Shown: piece after piece, positions 8,709 through 18,437 of the stretch | Layout of the letters: every line of letters begins with the position of its first letter | How positions within the stretch are numbered: position 1 is the stretch's first letter | Assembly: GCF_018362995.1 (NCBI RefSeq) | Contig: NZ_CP074372.1 | Location: 1,922,001 to 1,986,000 of the forward strand | From: Chryseobacterium indologenes | GTDB taxonomy: Bacteria; Bacteroidota; Bacteroidia; Flavobacteriales; Weeksellaceae | Length of the DNA: 64,000 nucleotides | Reading direction: 5' to 3' | Program-made: the position numbers and the translations under genes | The notes under the pieces: model-generated | The model's database searches: none | What the model saw: the letters and a program-made list of their open reading frames with translations, nothing else | Told to the model about the DNA's origin: nothing

Positions 8709-10352
8709 ATGAAAAAAATCTCTCTCAGTGCATTTATCTTATGTACAGCCCTGGGTATCCATGCCCAGGAAGTGGTATGGCAGAAAGACATTAAATCCTC
8801 AACTCAGGATTTTTTGAGTCAGGTTATCACAACCATCGATCAGCAATATTTGATCACCGGAAGTTCTATACAGTCAGGAAGCGGGAAGCTGGAGGCGGGA
8901 AGCAAGCAGAACAACGGTTATGATTTTCATCTTATCAAACTGAACCAGCAGGGTGAAGAAGTCTGGGAAAAATATTTTTCAGGACAAAACCATGATTATC
9001 TGTCAGCAACTGTTACCACACAGGATGGAGGATTTTTATTAGCCGGAACTTCTTATTCAGGAAAAGGACTGGATAAAAAAGATGATTCTAAAGGAGGATC
9101 AGACATCTGGCTGATCAGAATCAATGAATTTGGTGACGAATTATGGCAAAAAACTTTAGGAAGTTCTTCCGATGAAGAAGCCAGAGCTGTGATCCAGACT
9201 ACAGATCTGGGATTCTTTGTTGCCGGATCTTTCGTCTCCGCCCAGAATTCCAAAATGAAAGGTTACGGCTCCAAAGATGTCTTAATTACCAGAATCGATA
9301 AAAACGGAAAAGAACTCTCCCAATTAATTCTAGGCGGAAAAGGCTTAGACGAAGTAGAGAAGATGATTCCAACGAGAGATGGCGGAGCATTATTGGGAAT
9401 TTATTCGAGGAGTTCCGAGGTTCGCGTTTCGGGATCTGAAAAGGGTTCCGAGATTCGAGATGCGGGTTCTGTGTCAGACGTTAAAAACCCGAACCCCGTA
9501 TCCCGAACCCCAAAACAAACTGAAAACTTTGGTGAGGGTGACTACTGGATTGTCAAGTTGGACAAAAACGGGAAAGTAGAATGGGAAAAGAACTTTGGAG
9601 GAAAGGGAGATGATCATATCAGAACTCTGGCTTTAACTTCAACCGGCTTTATCATCGGCGGAGAATCAAGATCCGAAAGATCAGGCAATAAAACGGCAGG
9701 TCTGGAAGAAGGAACAGACCTTTGGCTGATTTCTTTAAATGAAAGAGGTGATGAACAGTGGCAGAAATCCTATAATTTCAAAAACAGAGATGTACTGATG
9801 GGAATGAGCGTTCTTCATTCTGCGGATGACAAATCTTCAAAAGGTATTTTATTGGGAGGTTATACCCAGGCAGAAGGAAGAATACAAACCAATGATGAAA
9901 CTTTCTGGATGCTGTATTTGGATCAGAATGGAAATGAACAGTGGAGAAAACATGTAAAAGGAGAATCCAGCAAGAAGGAAGAGAGACTTTCTGATTTAAA
10001 ACTGAACAGAGACGGTTCTATTGTTCTTGCAGGAACCAGTGCAGAAGAACTGGGTAAAGAAAACTGGAAGATTGTAAAACTGGGAGACAAACAGGTTGAT
10101 CAGTTAATTGAAAAATATGACATTAAAATCTATCCAAATCCTGTTTCGGATTATGCTTACGTAGAAATGGGCTTTGATTTCAAAGAGGCTGATATTCTGC
10201 TCTATGATATGAGCGGAAGACAGCTTCAGAGCTTAAAAACAAAGAACAGAGTGACGAAGATTAATACACGGGCTTTGGTTCAGGGAGCTTATCTGGTGAC
10301 TATAAAAACTGATAACAATAAAACGGCGAATGCTAAATTAATTAAAAAGTAA
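8709..10352 (+). CDS. Secreted repeat protein with type IX secretion tail
   Basis: A 547-residue exported protein. A Sec signal peptide (about 1-19, ending HAQ) is followed by roughly seven repeats of about 50 residues of the form GGF.LAGxS...D.WLIRIN..G...W, likely a beta-propeller-like fold. The last about 75 residues (from KIYPNPVSDY, with DMSGR and G.YLVTIKT) form a type A T9SS sorting domain. That domain would send the protein through the type IX system to the cell surface. Two low-complexity inserts, near residues 57-69 and 234-275, fall where dispersed repeat DNA sits in the gene. It is 11 nt ahead of the RHS-type gene at 10364 and probably co-transcribed with it. Domain assignment is firm; its role with the RHS proteins is unknown. 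Confidence 0.85.
   Translation: MKKISLSAFILCTALGIHAQEVVWQKDIKSSTQDFLSQVITTIDQQYLITGSSIQSGSGKLEAGSKQNNGYDFHLIKLNQQGEEVWEKYFSGQNHDYLSATVTTQDGGFLLAGTSYSGKGLDKKDDSKGGSDIWLIRINEFGDELWQKTLGSSSDEEARAVIQTTDLGFFVAGSFVSAQNSKMKGYGSKDVLITRIDKNGKELSQLILGGKGLDEVEKMIPTRDGGALLGIYSRSSEVRVSGSEKGSEIRDAGSVSDVKNPNPVSRTPKQTENFGEGDYWIVKLDKNGKVEWEKNFGGKGDDHIRTLALTSTGFIIGGESRSERSGNKTAGLEEGTDLWLISLNERGDEQWQKSYNFKNRDVLMGMSVLHSADDKSSKGILLGGYTQAEGRIQTNDETFWMLYLDQNGNEQWRKHVKGESSKKEERLSDLKLNRDGSIVLAGTSAEELGKENWKIVKLGDKQVDQLIEKYDIKIYPNPVSDYAYVEMGFDFKEADILLYDMSGRQLQSLKTKNRVTKINTRALVQGAYLVTIKTDNNKTANAKLIKK
8878..8914 (+). repeat. GGGAAGC-type repeat inside a coding sequence
   Basis: Three imperfect tandem units of GGAAGC(G/T)GG, encoding the in-frame stretch GSGKLEAGSK. 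It resembles short intergenic repeats of this group. That it inserted into the gene is inferred. Confidence 0.4.
9408..9523 (+). repeat. Palindromic CGGGTTC-rich element inserted in frame
   Basis: The left part has GTTCGCGTTTCGGGAT (9419-9434). The right part has ATCCCGAACCCC (9499-9510), an inverted partner. The protein here becomes Ser/Arg/Val/Pro-rich and interrupts an otherwise regular repeat. Related CCCGAA-rich pieces occur in spacers at 51247-51275 and 54764-54780. Confidence 0.5.
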
Positions 10353-10363
10353 AATTAAAAATT

Positions 10364-13177
10364 ATGAAAAAATTACTATTAAGTACTGTTTCACTTGCTG
10401 CTTTATTAGGAAATATCGATGTTTCGGGACAGGAGAAAATAGGACTTCAGAAATATGATTATGTAACCAATGGGGATGCCAATATATATCAGGGAATCCC
10501 TAATATATCGTTGCCATTATTTAACGTGGAAGTTCCTACGACAGGAATTAGTATTAATCTGGATTTAAACTATACTTCAGAAAGCGCTTCAGCCTTCAAT
10601 ATGATTAGTGATGTCGGGAAAGGATGGAATTTATCTACTATGGGGAGCATAGTGAGAAATAAAACCAGAATAGACAGTGATTATTATACTTCAACTACAG
10701 CAAATGAAGCGTGGTCAGATGTTTATGTTTACAATTATCCTGGAGGGAGTGGGAAGTTTTATATAGGAATGGATAAGACTACCCAGCAATTGATAGGAGT
10801 TCATACCGTACCTGCTAATGATAAAATAATAGTAACCAAAGATACTTCCAAGCCTAATAAGATATTATCCTTTACTATTATTGACAATAAAGGAAATCGT
10901 TATCTGTTTGATAAAACTAATATCAATAAAATGTACATAGGAGATGGTACAAGCACCTCTCCTTCTCAATATAAGTTTATTAACAGCGGATTCTTTTTGT
11001 CAAAAATTGTAAATATTAAAAATGAAGAAATGGTTAATATTGAATACATAACAGCGACACAAGCCATTACAAGCCCTGCTGGTACTTTACAGAATCAGAA
11101 AATTAAAAAAGTAACTATTAATAAAGTTGGAAGTATAGAATATGATTATCTTGACAACGGAACACCTACCAACCTTAATTCCGGACGTGATGCAGACTGG
11201 TATACGCTTAAAAAAGTCATGCTAAAAAATACCCGGAATGAGATTATTAATCAATATCTATTCACTAAGCTTAGCTACCTCAAAGAACTTAGTAATCTGG
11301 ATAAAAATGGAACATCTATCCAGAAATTTTCTTTTGAATATAAAAACGAAAATCAGTCCAATACCGATATGTATATCGATCAATACGGGTATCCTTCACA
11401 TTTTGAAGCCTGTAATTTGGATAGTGGGGAGTTGAGATCCCCCTATACAACGGACCGTAATTCTGCAAGTAATGGGGCATTACAACGAATAATTCTGCCT
11501 ACTGGTGGAATTACCGAATATGAATTTGAACCTCATTCAATGGTTGATTATACAACAAATCAAGGAAATTGCACAGCTTCTGAATGTTATTTTAACAATT
11601 ATGATTTTGATAAAATCTATACTTTAAATTTTGATACCCAAATAAACAGTCAATATACTGTCAATTTACCTTCAGGATACCAGAATAAGTTATTTGTAAA
11701 ATACAATTACACCTTGCATCCTGCACCTCCTGGCAATCCAGGCAGTTCTACTGTTATCCAGTATAAAATTGGAGGCAATATAGGAGATAAACTTTTAAAC
11801 CCACTCATCCAACAGGAATGTATTCAAGATATCAGGTTATTTACAAATCTTTCCGGACCACTTAATTTTACCTTTTCCGGCTTGAAGAAAGGATATGGTA
11901 CAGTGGATATTTATGCAGCCAAACAGCAGAAAAGGGATAAAAATATTTATGGGTACGGATTGAGAATAAAGAGTATTAAAAATTTTAATCCTGGTGAAAT
12001 AATTCCAGTCAGTTATACCCGTTATGAATATGATACTTTCAATGATCCATTATTAACAAGTGGCACTGGGCTGGACTCTTCAGATGAAATATCATTTATC
12101 GATAGCAGCCCTAAAGCAAGCATTCCTGTAGGGTATACCAATGTTAAGATGACTAATATGATTGACGGAAGCTATTCAAAATATTATTTTACATCTCCTT
12201 TGGAATTTATCAACATACCGTCTACCTTTTTTGGCTCTGATGACAAGGATATGAAAAATTATCTCCGCACTATGGGGCTTTTACAAAAAAGAGAAGATTA
12301 CGGATCTGGAAATCAGTTATTACAGAAGTCCGAATTTCAATATGAATATAAGGGTATTCCATTGGCAAATGTCAATTTTCAGGGAAACGCTGTAAAGAAA
12401 ATCAACATTTCAAAGCAGTCTTCTTTTATGGAAACTTATGTTTCCGGAACATCCAAAAAGCTAAGTAGCAGCTCAGAAAGTATTTTTGATGACACCTACA
12501 ATTATGTGACTTCATCAAAAGAAACGTCAGCGGATGGAACTACTGTAGAGAAAACATTACTATATCCTAATGAGAAAGGAATTCAAAAACTCCTTACAGC
12601 TAACATGGTTGATGTTCTTTTAGAAACAACCATCAAAAAAAATGGAAAATTGATAGGAAAAGCAGAGACAAAATTTGATGATGCTTCACATCTGTATCCT
12701 ACATCTGTACTCAGCTATAACATGCAGACACAGGCACCCGTAATGGTTACAAAGCTTGATATTTATGATAATAAAGGAAACCTGGTGCAAACTACAGCAA
12801 AAAATGGAATTCTAACCACTACGGTTTGGGGATATTATCAAACCAAGCCTATTGCTGTGATTACAGGTATAGGATATGCTCAGATTGGATCGCTACCTGT
12901 GGTAGCAGCTGCTGTTGCAGCATCTAATTCAGATTTTGATGACCCTTCCACAGAACCGGCTCTTATATTGGCGTTGGAAAATTTAAGAAAAGATCCAGCT
13001 CTTGCCGGATATTCTGTTTCCGCAACCACTTATGATCCTTTGGTAGGCGTTACAAATTCTATTTCTGCAAACGGAATCAGAGCAGTGAATATCTATGATA
13101 CTGCCAACAGACTGATCAAAGTAACTAATGCTTCGGGTGAGACATTGCAGGAATATCAGTATAACTATAAACACTAA
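10364..13177 (+). CDS. Large exported RHS-associated protein
   Basis: A 937-residue protein with a Sec signal peptide (about 1-22, ending VSGQ). The N-terminal part (about 30-120, with the GIPNISLPLF and LNYTSESAS segments) resembles the start of SpvB/RHS shell proteins. The last 40 residues carry an RHS-like strand pattern (YDTANRLIKVTNASGE). No toxin-like tail or T9SS domain is visible. It lies 5 nt upstream of the full-length RHS gene at 13183. By analogy with two-part RHS/Tc shells it may form part of a cocoon or carrier with that protein, but this is inferred. The family is common in Flavobacteriia and uncharacterised as far as I know. Confidence 0.75.
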   Translation: MKKLLLSTVSLAALLGNIDVSGQEKIGLQKYDYVTNGDANIYQGIPNISLPLFNVEVPTTGISINLDLNYTSESASAFNMISDVGKGWNLSTMGSIVRNKTRIDSDYYTSTTANEAWSDVYVYNYPGGSGKFYIGMDKTTQQLIGVHTVPANDKIIVTKDTSKPNKILSFTIIDNKGNRYLFDKTNINKMYIGDGTSTSPSQYKFINSGFFLSKIVNIKNEEMVNIEYITATQAITSPAGTLQNQKIKKVTINKVGSIEYDYLDNGTPTNLNSGRDADWYTLKKVMLKNTRNEIINQYLFTKLSYLKELSNLDKNGTSIQKFSFEYKNENQSNTDMYIDQYGYPSHFEACNLDSGELRSPYTTDRNSASNGALQRIILPTGGITEYEFEPHSMVDYTTNQGNCTASECYFNNYDFDKIYTLNFDTQINSQYTVNLPSGYQNKLFVKYNYTLHPAPPGNPGSSTVIQYKIGGNIGDKLLNPLIQQECIQDIRLFTNLSGPLNFTFSGLKKGYGTVDIYAAKQQKRDKNIYGYGLRIKSIKNFNPGEIIPVSYTRYEYDTFNDPLLTSGTGLDSSDEISFIDSSPKASIPVGYTNVKMTNMIDGSYSKYYFTSPLEFINIPSTFFGSDDKDMKNYLRTMGLLQKREDYGSGNQLLQKSEFQYEYKGIPLANVNFQGNAVKKINISKQSSFMETYVSGTSKKLSSSSESIFDDTYNYVTSSKETSADGTTVEKTLLYPNEKGIQKLLTANMVDVLLETTIKKNGKLIGKAETKFDDASHLYPTSVLSYNMQTQAPVMVTKLDIYDNKGNLVQTTAKNGILTTTVWGYYQTKPIAVITGIGYAQIGSLPVVAAAVAASNSDFDDPSTEPALILALENLRKDPALAGYSVSATTYDPLVGVTNSISANGIRAVNIYDTANRLIKVTNASGETLQEYQYNYKH

Positions 13178-13182
13178 TTATC

Positions 13183-16100
13183 ATGAAAAAAAACAGAAAG
13201 GTAAATTCCTTGTTTTTTCCCATAAATATAAACCCAAAGGGAAAGGATTTCTCATTATTTATTCTTTTCATTTCATGTTTTGTTTTTGCACAGAACAATC
13301 TCAGTACTTCCAGGAATTATATTTATACAAAAAACTGTCTGGACGCCAACTGTATAAAAAAGACAGAAACTGTACAGTATTTTGACGGGCTTGGCAGACC
13401 GGTTCAGACAGTTGCTATCAAAGCAACACCACAGGAGAAAGACTTTGTTACCCCGATCGAATATAATGCTTTAGGGAAGCAGATAAAAGATTATCTTCCG
13501 ATTCCTCAAAGTACCGCAGGCGGAACATTTTATGATACGCCGTTGAATAATGCTTCAACCGTATATGGAAATGAAAAAATTTATGCAGAGAAGATCTATG
13601 ATAATGTATATACAAACCGTATCAAACAGGCGGTTTCCGTAGGACAGGCATGGGCTCAAAAACCTGTTACTATGGGCTATGATACAAATGCTGATGGGGA
13701 AGTAAAAAAATATACAATTACAACAGCATGGAAGGAAGGTAGAACGGATTCCGGGATTACATTATCAGGATCATATGCCGCTAACCAATTAATGAAAACA
13801 TCGGTTACTGATGAAGATCTGAATAGCACTACACAATTTCAAAATGGTGAAGGGCAAACGATTTTAGTACGTAAAAATGATGGAACAAAGGATATTGACA
13901 CCTATTATCTCTACAACGAATATGGACAACTGGTGTATGTGTTACCTCCTCTGGCCGTAGGAACTACAGCACCAGATGAAACAGTATTGAATGACCTTTG
14001 CTATCAGTACCGTTATGATGGATTGGGAAGAGTAGTAGAAAAGAAACTACCGGGAAAAGGTTGGGAATTTAGTATCTATGATAAGGCAGATCAGCTAATT
14101 CTTACCCAGGATGCCAGGATGAGACCATCAGGAAAATGGATGATGACCAAGTATGACGCATTGGGTAGAATTGTCTATACGGGAACGTTCAGTTCTGCTG
14201 ACACCAGAAATACCATACAAAGTCAGATTGGTGATCTTGTTATCTATGATAGTAGAAACTCCACAGGTATTGTAAGAAATGGAATGACACTTTATTACAC
14301 CAATTCATATTTTAACGTTGAAACCCTTCTTTCTGTTAATTATTATGATACTTATCCGCAATATAGCTTTAATCCTTCTTTTCCTGCATCAATCCTAGGG
14401 CAGCAGGTAATCACAGATATCCGTAATGCTTCTGTTAATACTCAGGCTATGCCTACCATGAGCCTTGTGAAAAATATAGAAGATGACAACTGGACTAAGT
14501 CTTATATCTATTATGATGCAAAAGGAAGAGCAATTGGCTCCCATTCTATCAATCATTTAGGTGGATACACCAGAACCGAATCTGAACTGGATTTTTCAGG
14601 CGTGGCAAAATACACTAAGGCCTATCATAAAAGACTCAGTACGGATACAGAGAAAGTGATTTCCCAGAACTTTGAGTATGACAACCAGAACCGTCTGAAA
14701 AAACACACGCATCAGGTAGACAGCGGTACTGTAGAAATACTGTCAGAAAATACATATAACGAATTGTCTCAGCTTTCCCAAAAAAAGGTCGGAAACGGAC
14801 TTCAGACTATCGATTATAAATATAACATCCGTGGTGCTCTTATCAGGATCAATGATCCGGTCAATTTGGGTAATAAGCTTTTTGGATATGAGGTAAGATA
14901 TCAGAATCCTGAATATGCTAATGTAGCTCCGGGAAAAAGCAATGGTAATATTTCTGAAGTAGACTGGAAAGCAGCCTCAGACGGTATCCTTAAAAGATAT
15001 TCCTATATCTATGATCCTATCAACCGCCTTAAAGATGCCATCTATTCTGAGCCTGGTTCAACAATTCCCCATAATAACAAGTATAACGAACATATAACGT
15101 ATGATTTGAACGGAAATATCAGGACTCTGAAAAGAAATGCCTATGCTGTCTCTGGAACAGCTGTTACAATGGTGGATGACCTGGTGTACCAATATACAGG
15201 AAACCGATTGAATAAAGTGATAGAGAATGCTTTGAATGATACCGGGTATGAAGGAGGAAATAATACCATTGACTATGATGCCAACGGTAATATGACAACA
15301 ATGCTGGATAAAGGCATACAGTCAATCAGTTATAATTTTCTGGATCTGCCGGATATGTTTACCATCTCACAGACGATATTGGGATCTACAATGAACAGCA
15401 ATCTCGGGTATCTGTACCGCGCTGATGGTACTAAAATGAGGAAAACCCATACTAGCTGGAACAGTGGCAGAGGGAGTACTGTGACCAACCAAATAACGGA
15501 TTATCTGGACGGCTTTCAGTATGAGTTTGTAGATATGGGAGGTCTTGAACCTTGTCTCACCTGTAAGACAACCTCAGCTTTTGAAGAACAGGCATACAGA
15601 GGAGTAGAAATTATCGAACCACAAACACCGGAATGGAAACTGGATTTTGCAGCCACTTCAGAAGGGTTTTACAGTTTCAAAGAAAACCGCTATATTTACC
15701 AGTATCGTGACCATTTAGGAAATGTAAGGGTAAGTTTTGCCCGAAACAGCGAAGGTGCTCCTGAAATTTTAGATACCAATAACTATTATCCTTTCGGTCT
15801 GAACCATATCGAAGGAGCGTTTGGTATGGCAAGCTTTGGAAATTGGAGCAGTTATAAATTTGGGGGTAAAGAACTTCAGGAAACAGGAATGTTTGATTTC
15901 GGAGCCAGGTTTTATATGCCTGATCTTGGCAGATGGGGCGTTGTAGATCCTTTTGCAGAACAGTACCGAAGACTAACCCCTTATAATTATGCAGCAAACA
16001 ACCCGATTATGTTTATAGATCCTGACGGAAGAAAGATCAAAGCTCCCAATAGTGAGAGTAATGGAATGGCAGGGTATCAGCCAAGTGGAGGCATGCTTAA

Positions 16101-16842
16101 TTATATAGGACCTGGTGATAGCAATACTATTTCAGCTTTTATTGGTGCAGGTGATGGAATGGGGAGTTTTTTTGCCATGGCTGATAGTGGCGGAGGTAGA
16201 GCTTCTACTTTTGGACAAACACAAATGTACAATGATATAATGGCTTATTTTGCAGAAAGCTCTCCTTCTTTTCAATTTGATAAAGCTGCAGAAAAATTTT
16301 ACAAGGAGAATTATCCCGAATTTTATGATTTTGTAATGAATATTTTGCCTAAAATTACTAATGATACAAAGTTTATGAATATTTTGAGTAATACATCTGG
16401 ATTTTCTATTGAAGAATTAAATAAAATGTTTAAAAGTGATACAAATTTTGCATTAATGGGTTTTAAGGACGGTACTTCATTTTCAATTGCAGATTATCCT
16501 TATGGATCAAATCCAAAAGCCCCCATAAATTTGATAAGGATGGATATGAATACACTCGAGTGGTTTAAAACAGCAAACAAGGATACTAAAACCATGGGGG
16601 GGATTACCAACATCGTTCAGATGATAGGTTTTATAAGTCATGAAATTAATCATTGGGGAGTATCAGCAGGAACAGATTCTTCATTTAGGAGAAGTAATCT
16701 AGCAGGAGACCCGGGTGATTATTTTGAAAAAAAACTTATCAATAGTTACCAAAAAATTGGAGATCCAGGTAATCCATCAGATGCTTTTAATACATATATA
16801 AAGCAAAATTATAAAATTTTATACAACATTTTTAATAAATAA
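13183..16842 (+). CDS. Full-length RHS protein (DUF6443) with zincin-like toxin tip
   Basis: A 1219-residue polymorphic toxin. After a signal peptide (about 1-36, ending FAQ) comes a DUF6443-type domain (about 65-105, YFDGLGRPVQTV) and YD/RHS repeats to about 840. The RHS core is at about 845-945: YRDHLGNVRVSF, YYPFGLNH, GARFYMPDLGRWG and the boundary IDPDG. The rest is a variable C-terminal region. It contains HEINH with histidines at about 1153 and 1157 and Glu1154, a zinc-peptidase HExxH signature. The small gene 4 nt downstream is the presumed immunity gene. This is the only RHS gene here with its own start, signal peptide and shell, so it is probably the expressed form. Export route and targets are not evident from sequence. 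Confidence 0.85.
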   Translation: MKKNRKVNSLFFPININPKGKDFSLFILFISCFVFAQNNLSTSRNYIYTKNCLDANCIKKTETVQYFDGLGRPVQTVAIKATPQEKDFVTPIEYNALGKQIKDYLPIPQSTAGGTFYDTPLNNASTVYGNEKIYAEKIYDNVYTNRIKQAVSVGQAWAQKPVTMGYDTNADGEVKKYTITTAWKEGRTDSGITLSGSYAANQLMKTSVTDEDLNSTTQFQNGEGQTILVRKNDGTKDIDTYYLYNEYGQLVYVLPPLAVGTTAPDETVLNDLCYQYRYDGLGRVVEKKLPGKGWEFSIYDKADQLILTQDARMRPSGKWMMTKYDALGRIVYTGTFSSADTRNTIQSQIGDLVIYDSRNSTGIVRNGMTLYYTNSYFNVETLLSVNYYDTYPQYSFNPSFPASILGQQVITDIRNASVNTQAMPTMSLVKNIEDDNWTKSYIYYDAKGRAIGSHSINHLGGYTRTESELDFSGVAKYTKAYHKRLSTDTEKVISQNFEYDNQNRLKKHTHQVDSGTVEILSENTYNELSQLSQKKVGNGLQTIDYKYNIRGALIRINDPVNLGNKLFGYEVRYQNPEYANVAPGKSNGNISEVDWKAASDGILKRYSYIYDPINRLKDAIYSEPGSTIPHNNKYNEHITYDLNGNIRTLKRNAYAVSGTAVTMVDDLVYQYTGNRLNKVIENALNDTGYEGGNNTIDYDANGNMTTMLDKGIQSISYNFLDLPDMFTISQTILGSTMNSNLGYLYRADGTKMRKTHTSWNSGRGSTVTNQITDYLDGFQYEFVDMGGLEPCLTCKTTSAFEEQAYRGVEIIEPQTPEWKLDFAATSEGFYSFKENRYIYQYRDHLGNVRVSFARNSEGAPEILDTNNYYPFGLNHIEGAFGMASFGNWSSYKFGGKELQETGMFDFGARFYMPDLGRWGVVDPFAEQYRRLTPYNYAANNPIMFIDPDGRKIKAPNSESNGMAGYQPSGGMLNYIGPGDSNTISAFIGAGDGMGSFFAMADSGGGRASTFGQTQMYNDIMAYFAESSPSFQFDKAAEKFYKENYPEFYDFVMNILPKITNDTKFMNILSNTSGFSIEELNKMFKSDTNFALMGFKDGTSFSIADYPYGSNPKAPINLIRMDMNTLEWFKTANKDTKTMGGITNIVQMIGFISHEINHWGVSAGTDSSFRRSNLAGDPGDYFEKKLINSYQKIGDPGNPSDAFNTYIKQNYKILYNIFNK
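16018..16197 (+). repeat. RHS junction repeat, copy 1
   Basis: About 180 nt right after the RHS core boundary, encoding [11 protein letters not shown] and then [10 protein letters not shown]. Nearly identical copies lie at 17571-17750 and 19185-19367. It forms the seam between shared core and variable toxin. Confidence 0.85.
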
Positions 16843-16845
16843 ATT

Positions 16846-17265
16846 ATGAAAAAAGCCATATTAATATTTATAGTGTTTTTGTGTATTGCTCCATTTTCTA
16901 ACATAAAATCACAATATAAAGGTTTAAATTCTTTTTTTGAAAGTGATAATACACTATATCCTTTAAGCAGTTTTATAAATAGTAACAAAATAATAATTGT
17001 AGATCAAAATAATAAGATATTTCCTACTGAAAAAGAATTTAAATATCAAGCAGAATCAGGAGAACAAACGATCAAAATTATTAATACCATACCTAAAGAA
17101 AAAAATTACTTGCTGTTAGGAGATTATATTGTTAATGAAGATTTAGCAGTTATTTCTTTTGTAAATTCAACTAAAAAGAAATACATTATATTTACTTTTA
17201 AACGAATTCCTAAGTATAAAGAGTGGTGGACTATACTAAGTGCATCTGAAGAAGAAATCAATTAA
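16846..17265 (+). CDS. Probable immunity protein to the zincin-tipped RHS toxin
   Basis: A 139-residue protein with a Sec signal peptide (about 1-22, ending IKSQ) and no recognised domain. It starts 3 nt after the toxin stop, the usual place for a cognate immunity gene. Export fits protection in the periplasm or membrane against a peptidase. Function is inferred from position only. Confidence 0.6.
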   Translation: MKKAILIFIVFLCIAPFSNIKSQYKGLNSFFESDNTLYPLSSFINSNKIIIVDQNNKIFPTEKEFKYQAESGEQTIKIINTIPKEKNYLLLGDYIVNEDLAVISFVNSTKKKYIIFTFKRIPKYKEWWTILSASEEEIN

Positions 17266-17357
17266 ATATTATTATGTCATTCTGATAAGTTGGCTTTATA
17301 ATCCGATTAAAAATAATCCCCTTGTAAGAGATAATGTTCTAAAGATGTTGGTAATAA

Positions 17358-17386
17358 AATAGAGTATTGATTTTCAATACTCTATT
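17358..17386 (+). terminator. Strong hairpin terminator after immunity gene 1
   Basis: Perfect 13-bp stem AATAGAGTATTGA / TCAATACTCTATT with a TTT loop and a following T-run. The same hairpin with surrounding similarity recurs at 20825-20853, so the two toxin-immunity junctions share ancestry. Confidence 0.8.
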
Positions 17387-18437
17387 TTTAAAAATACTAG
17401 TAAATTACCAGTATAACGGGAAAGAACTACAAAAGGAAACCGGCTGGAATGATTACGGTGTTAGAATGTACATGGCTGACATCGGACGATGGGGAATAAT
17501 TGACTCACTGGCTGAAACAAACAGAAGATTTTCACCTTATGCCTATGCTTTAATCTCATCAGCTTTTATAGACCCTGACGGAAGAAAGATCAAGGCTCCT
17601 AATAGTGAGAGCAGTGGAATGGCAGGGTATCAGCCAAGTGGAGGCATGCTTAATTATATAGGACCCGGTGATAGTAGTACTATTTCAGCTTTTATTGGTG
17701 CAGGTGATGGAATGGGAAGATTTTTTGCCATGGCTGATGGCGGCGGCGGTCCTCCTAAAAGCAATACAGGTCCCGGAGTTATAGAAAGATTTATAAGTTG
17801 GCTTTTTGGAGGGAAGAAAAAAGCAGGAAGGCTAGAAGTTGGGCAAATAGAGAGGGTTTCAATGAGTTATGGACAAACAGCATTGTTTGGACTTATCAGA
17901 AATGCTAATGTAAACGCCAATGGTGAAAGCCCATTAGAACAATATAGAACATGGAGAGATTATCCTCTCTATAACGAAGGTGAAAACTGGCTGGACAGAT
18001 TTGCCAGAAATGTGAACAGTTCCCATATGGAGATACTACAAGATGAAGGAAGCGGTGGCGGATTGATGTTTGGTGGTTATGGAAGGACTATAGCTGCTGC
18101 CGAAGAGGTTTCTATGATGTCAAAGATTGCTGCCGAAGCAGAAGCTCAAGGTTTCAAAAGTCTTAATTCTGGAATAGATCCGGCTATAACAGCAAAATAT
18201 TTAGAACAAATGATGAATGGTACATTTAATAAACCTGTTGGAGTAGCTGGATTTAGATGGGAAGGGAAATTTTATTTAAATGATGGTAACCATAGAATGA
18301 GTTCTGCTATTCAATATAAAATACTAACAGGTGACTATAAGTATATGGATATACTTATGAACAATGCAAAATGGGATAACGCAAATCCTGTTAATTATGG
18401 AAAAATATATAAATTCCCTGTAAAACCAACAAGATAA
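17367..18437 (+). CDS. Orphan RHS C-terminal cassette with ParB/sulfiredoxin-like toxin tip
   Basis: The frame enters RHS core sequence abruptly near 17402 (NYQYNGKELQKE). It passes the boundary [12 protein letters not shown] and runs to a unique tail. The nominal TTG start lies inside the terminator hairpin, and there is no signal peptide or shell, so this is probably a displaced, silent toxin cassette. The core has lost residues: ALISSAFIDPDG replaces the usual [11 protein letters not shown]. The tail (about 130-356) includes FYLNDGNHRMSSA with DGNHR at 306-310. This matches the phosphate-binding pattern of the ParB/sulfiredoxin fold and would suggest a nuclease or nucleotide-acting toxin. 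The next gene overlaps its stop by 1 nt. Confidence 0.7.
   Translation: MIFNTLFLKILVNYQYNGKELQKETGWNDYGVRMYMADIGRWGIIDSLAETNRRFSPYAYALISSAFIDPDGRKIKAPNSESSGMAGYQPSGGMLNYIGPGDSSTISAFIGAGDGMGRFFAMADGGGGPPKSNTGPGVIERFISWLFGGKKKAGRLEVGQIERVSMSYGQTALFGLIRNANVNANGESPLEQYRTWRDYPLYNEGENWLDRFARNVNSSHMEILQDEGSGGGLMFGGYGRTIAAAEEVSMMSKIAAEAEAQGFKSLNSGIDPAITAKYLEQMMNGTFNKPVGVAGFRWEGKFYLNDGNHRMSSAIQYKILTGDYKYMDILMNNAKWDNANPVNYGKIYKFPVKPTR
17571..17750 (+). repeat. RHS junction repeat, copy 2
   Basis: Near-identical in DNA to 16018-16197 and 19185-19367. It provides homology by which this cassette could recombine into the full-length gene. Confidence 0.85.

Noticed and set aside
15677..15997. 106-codon reverse-strand frame in the RHS core, repeated at 18967 and 20991
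   Set aside because: It recurs only because the RHS core DNA is repeated. It is an antisense shadow.
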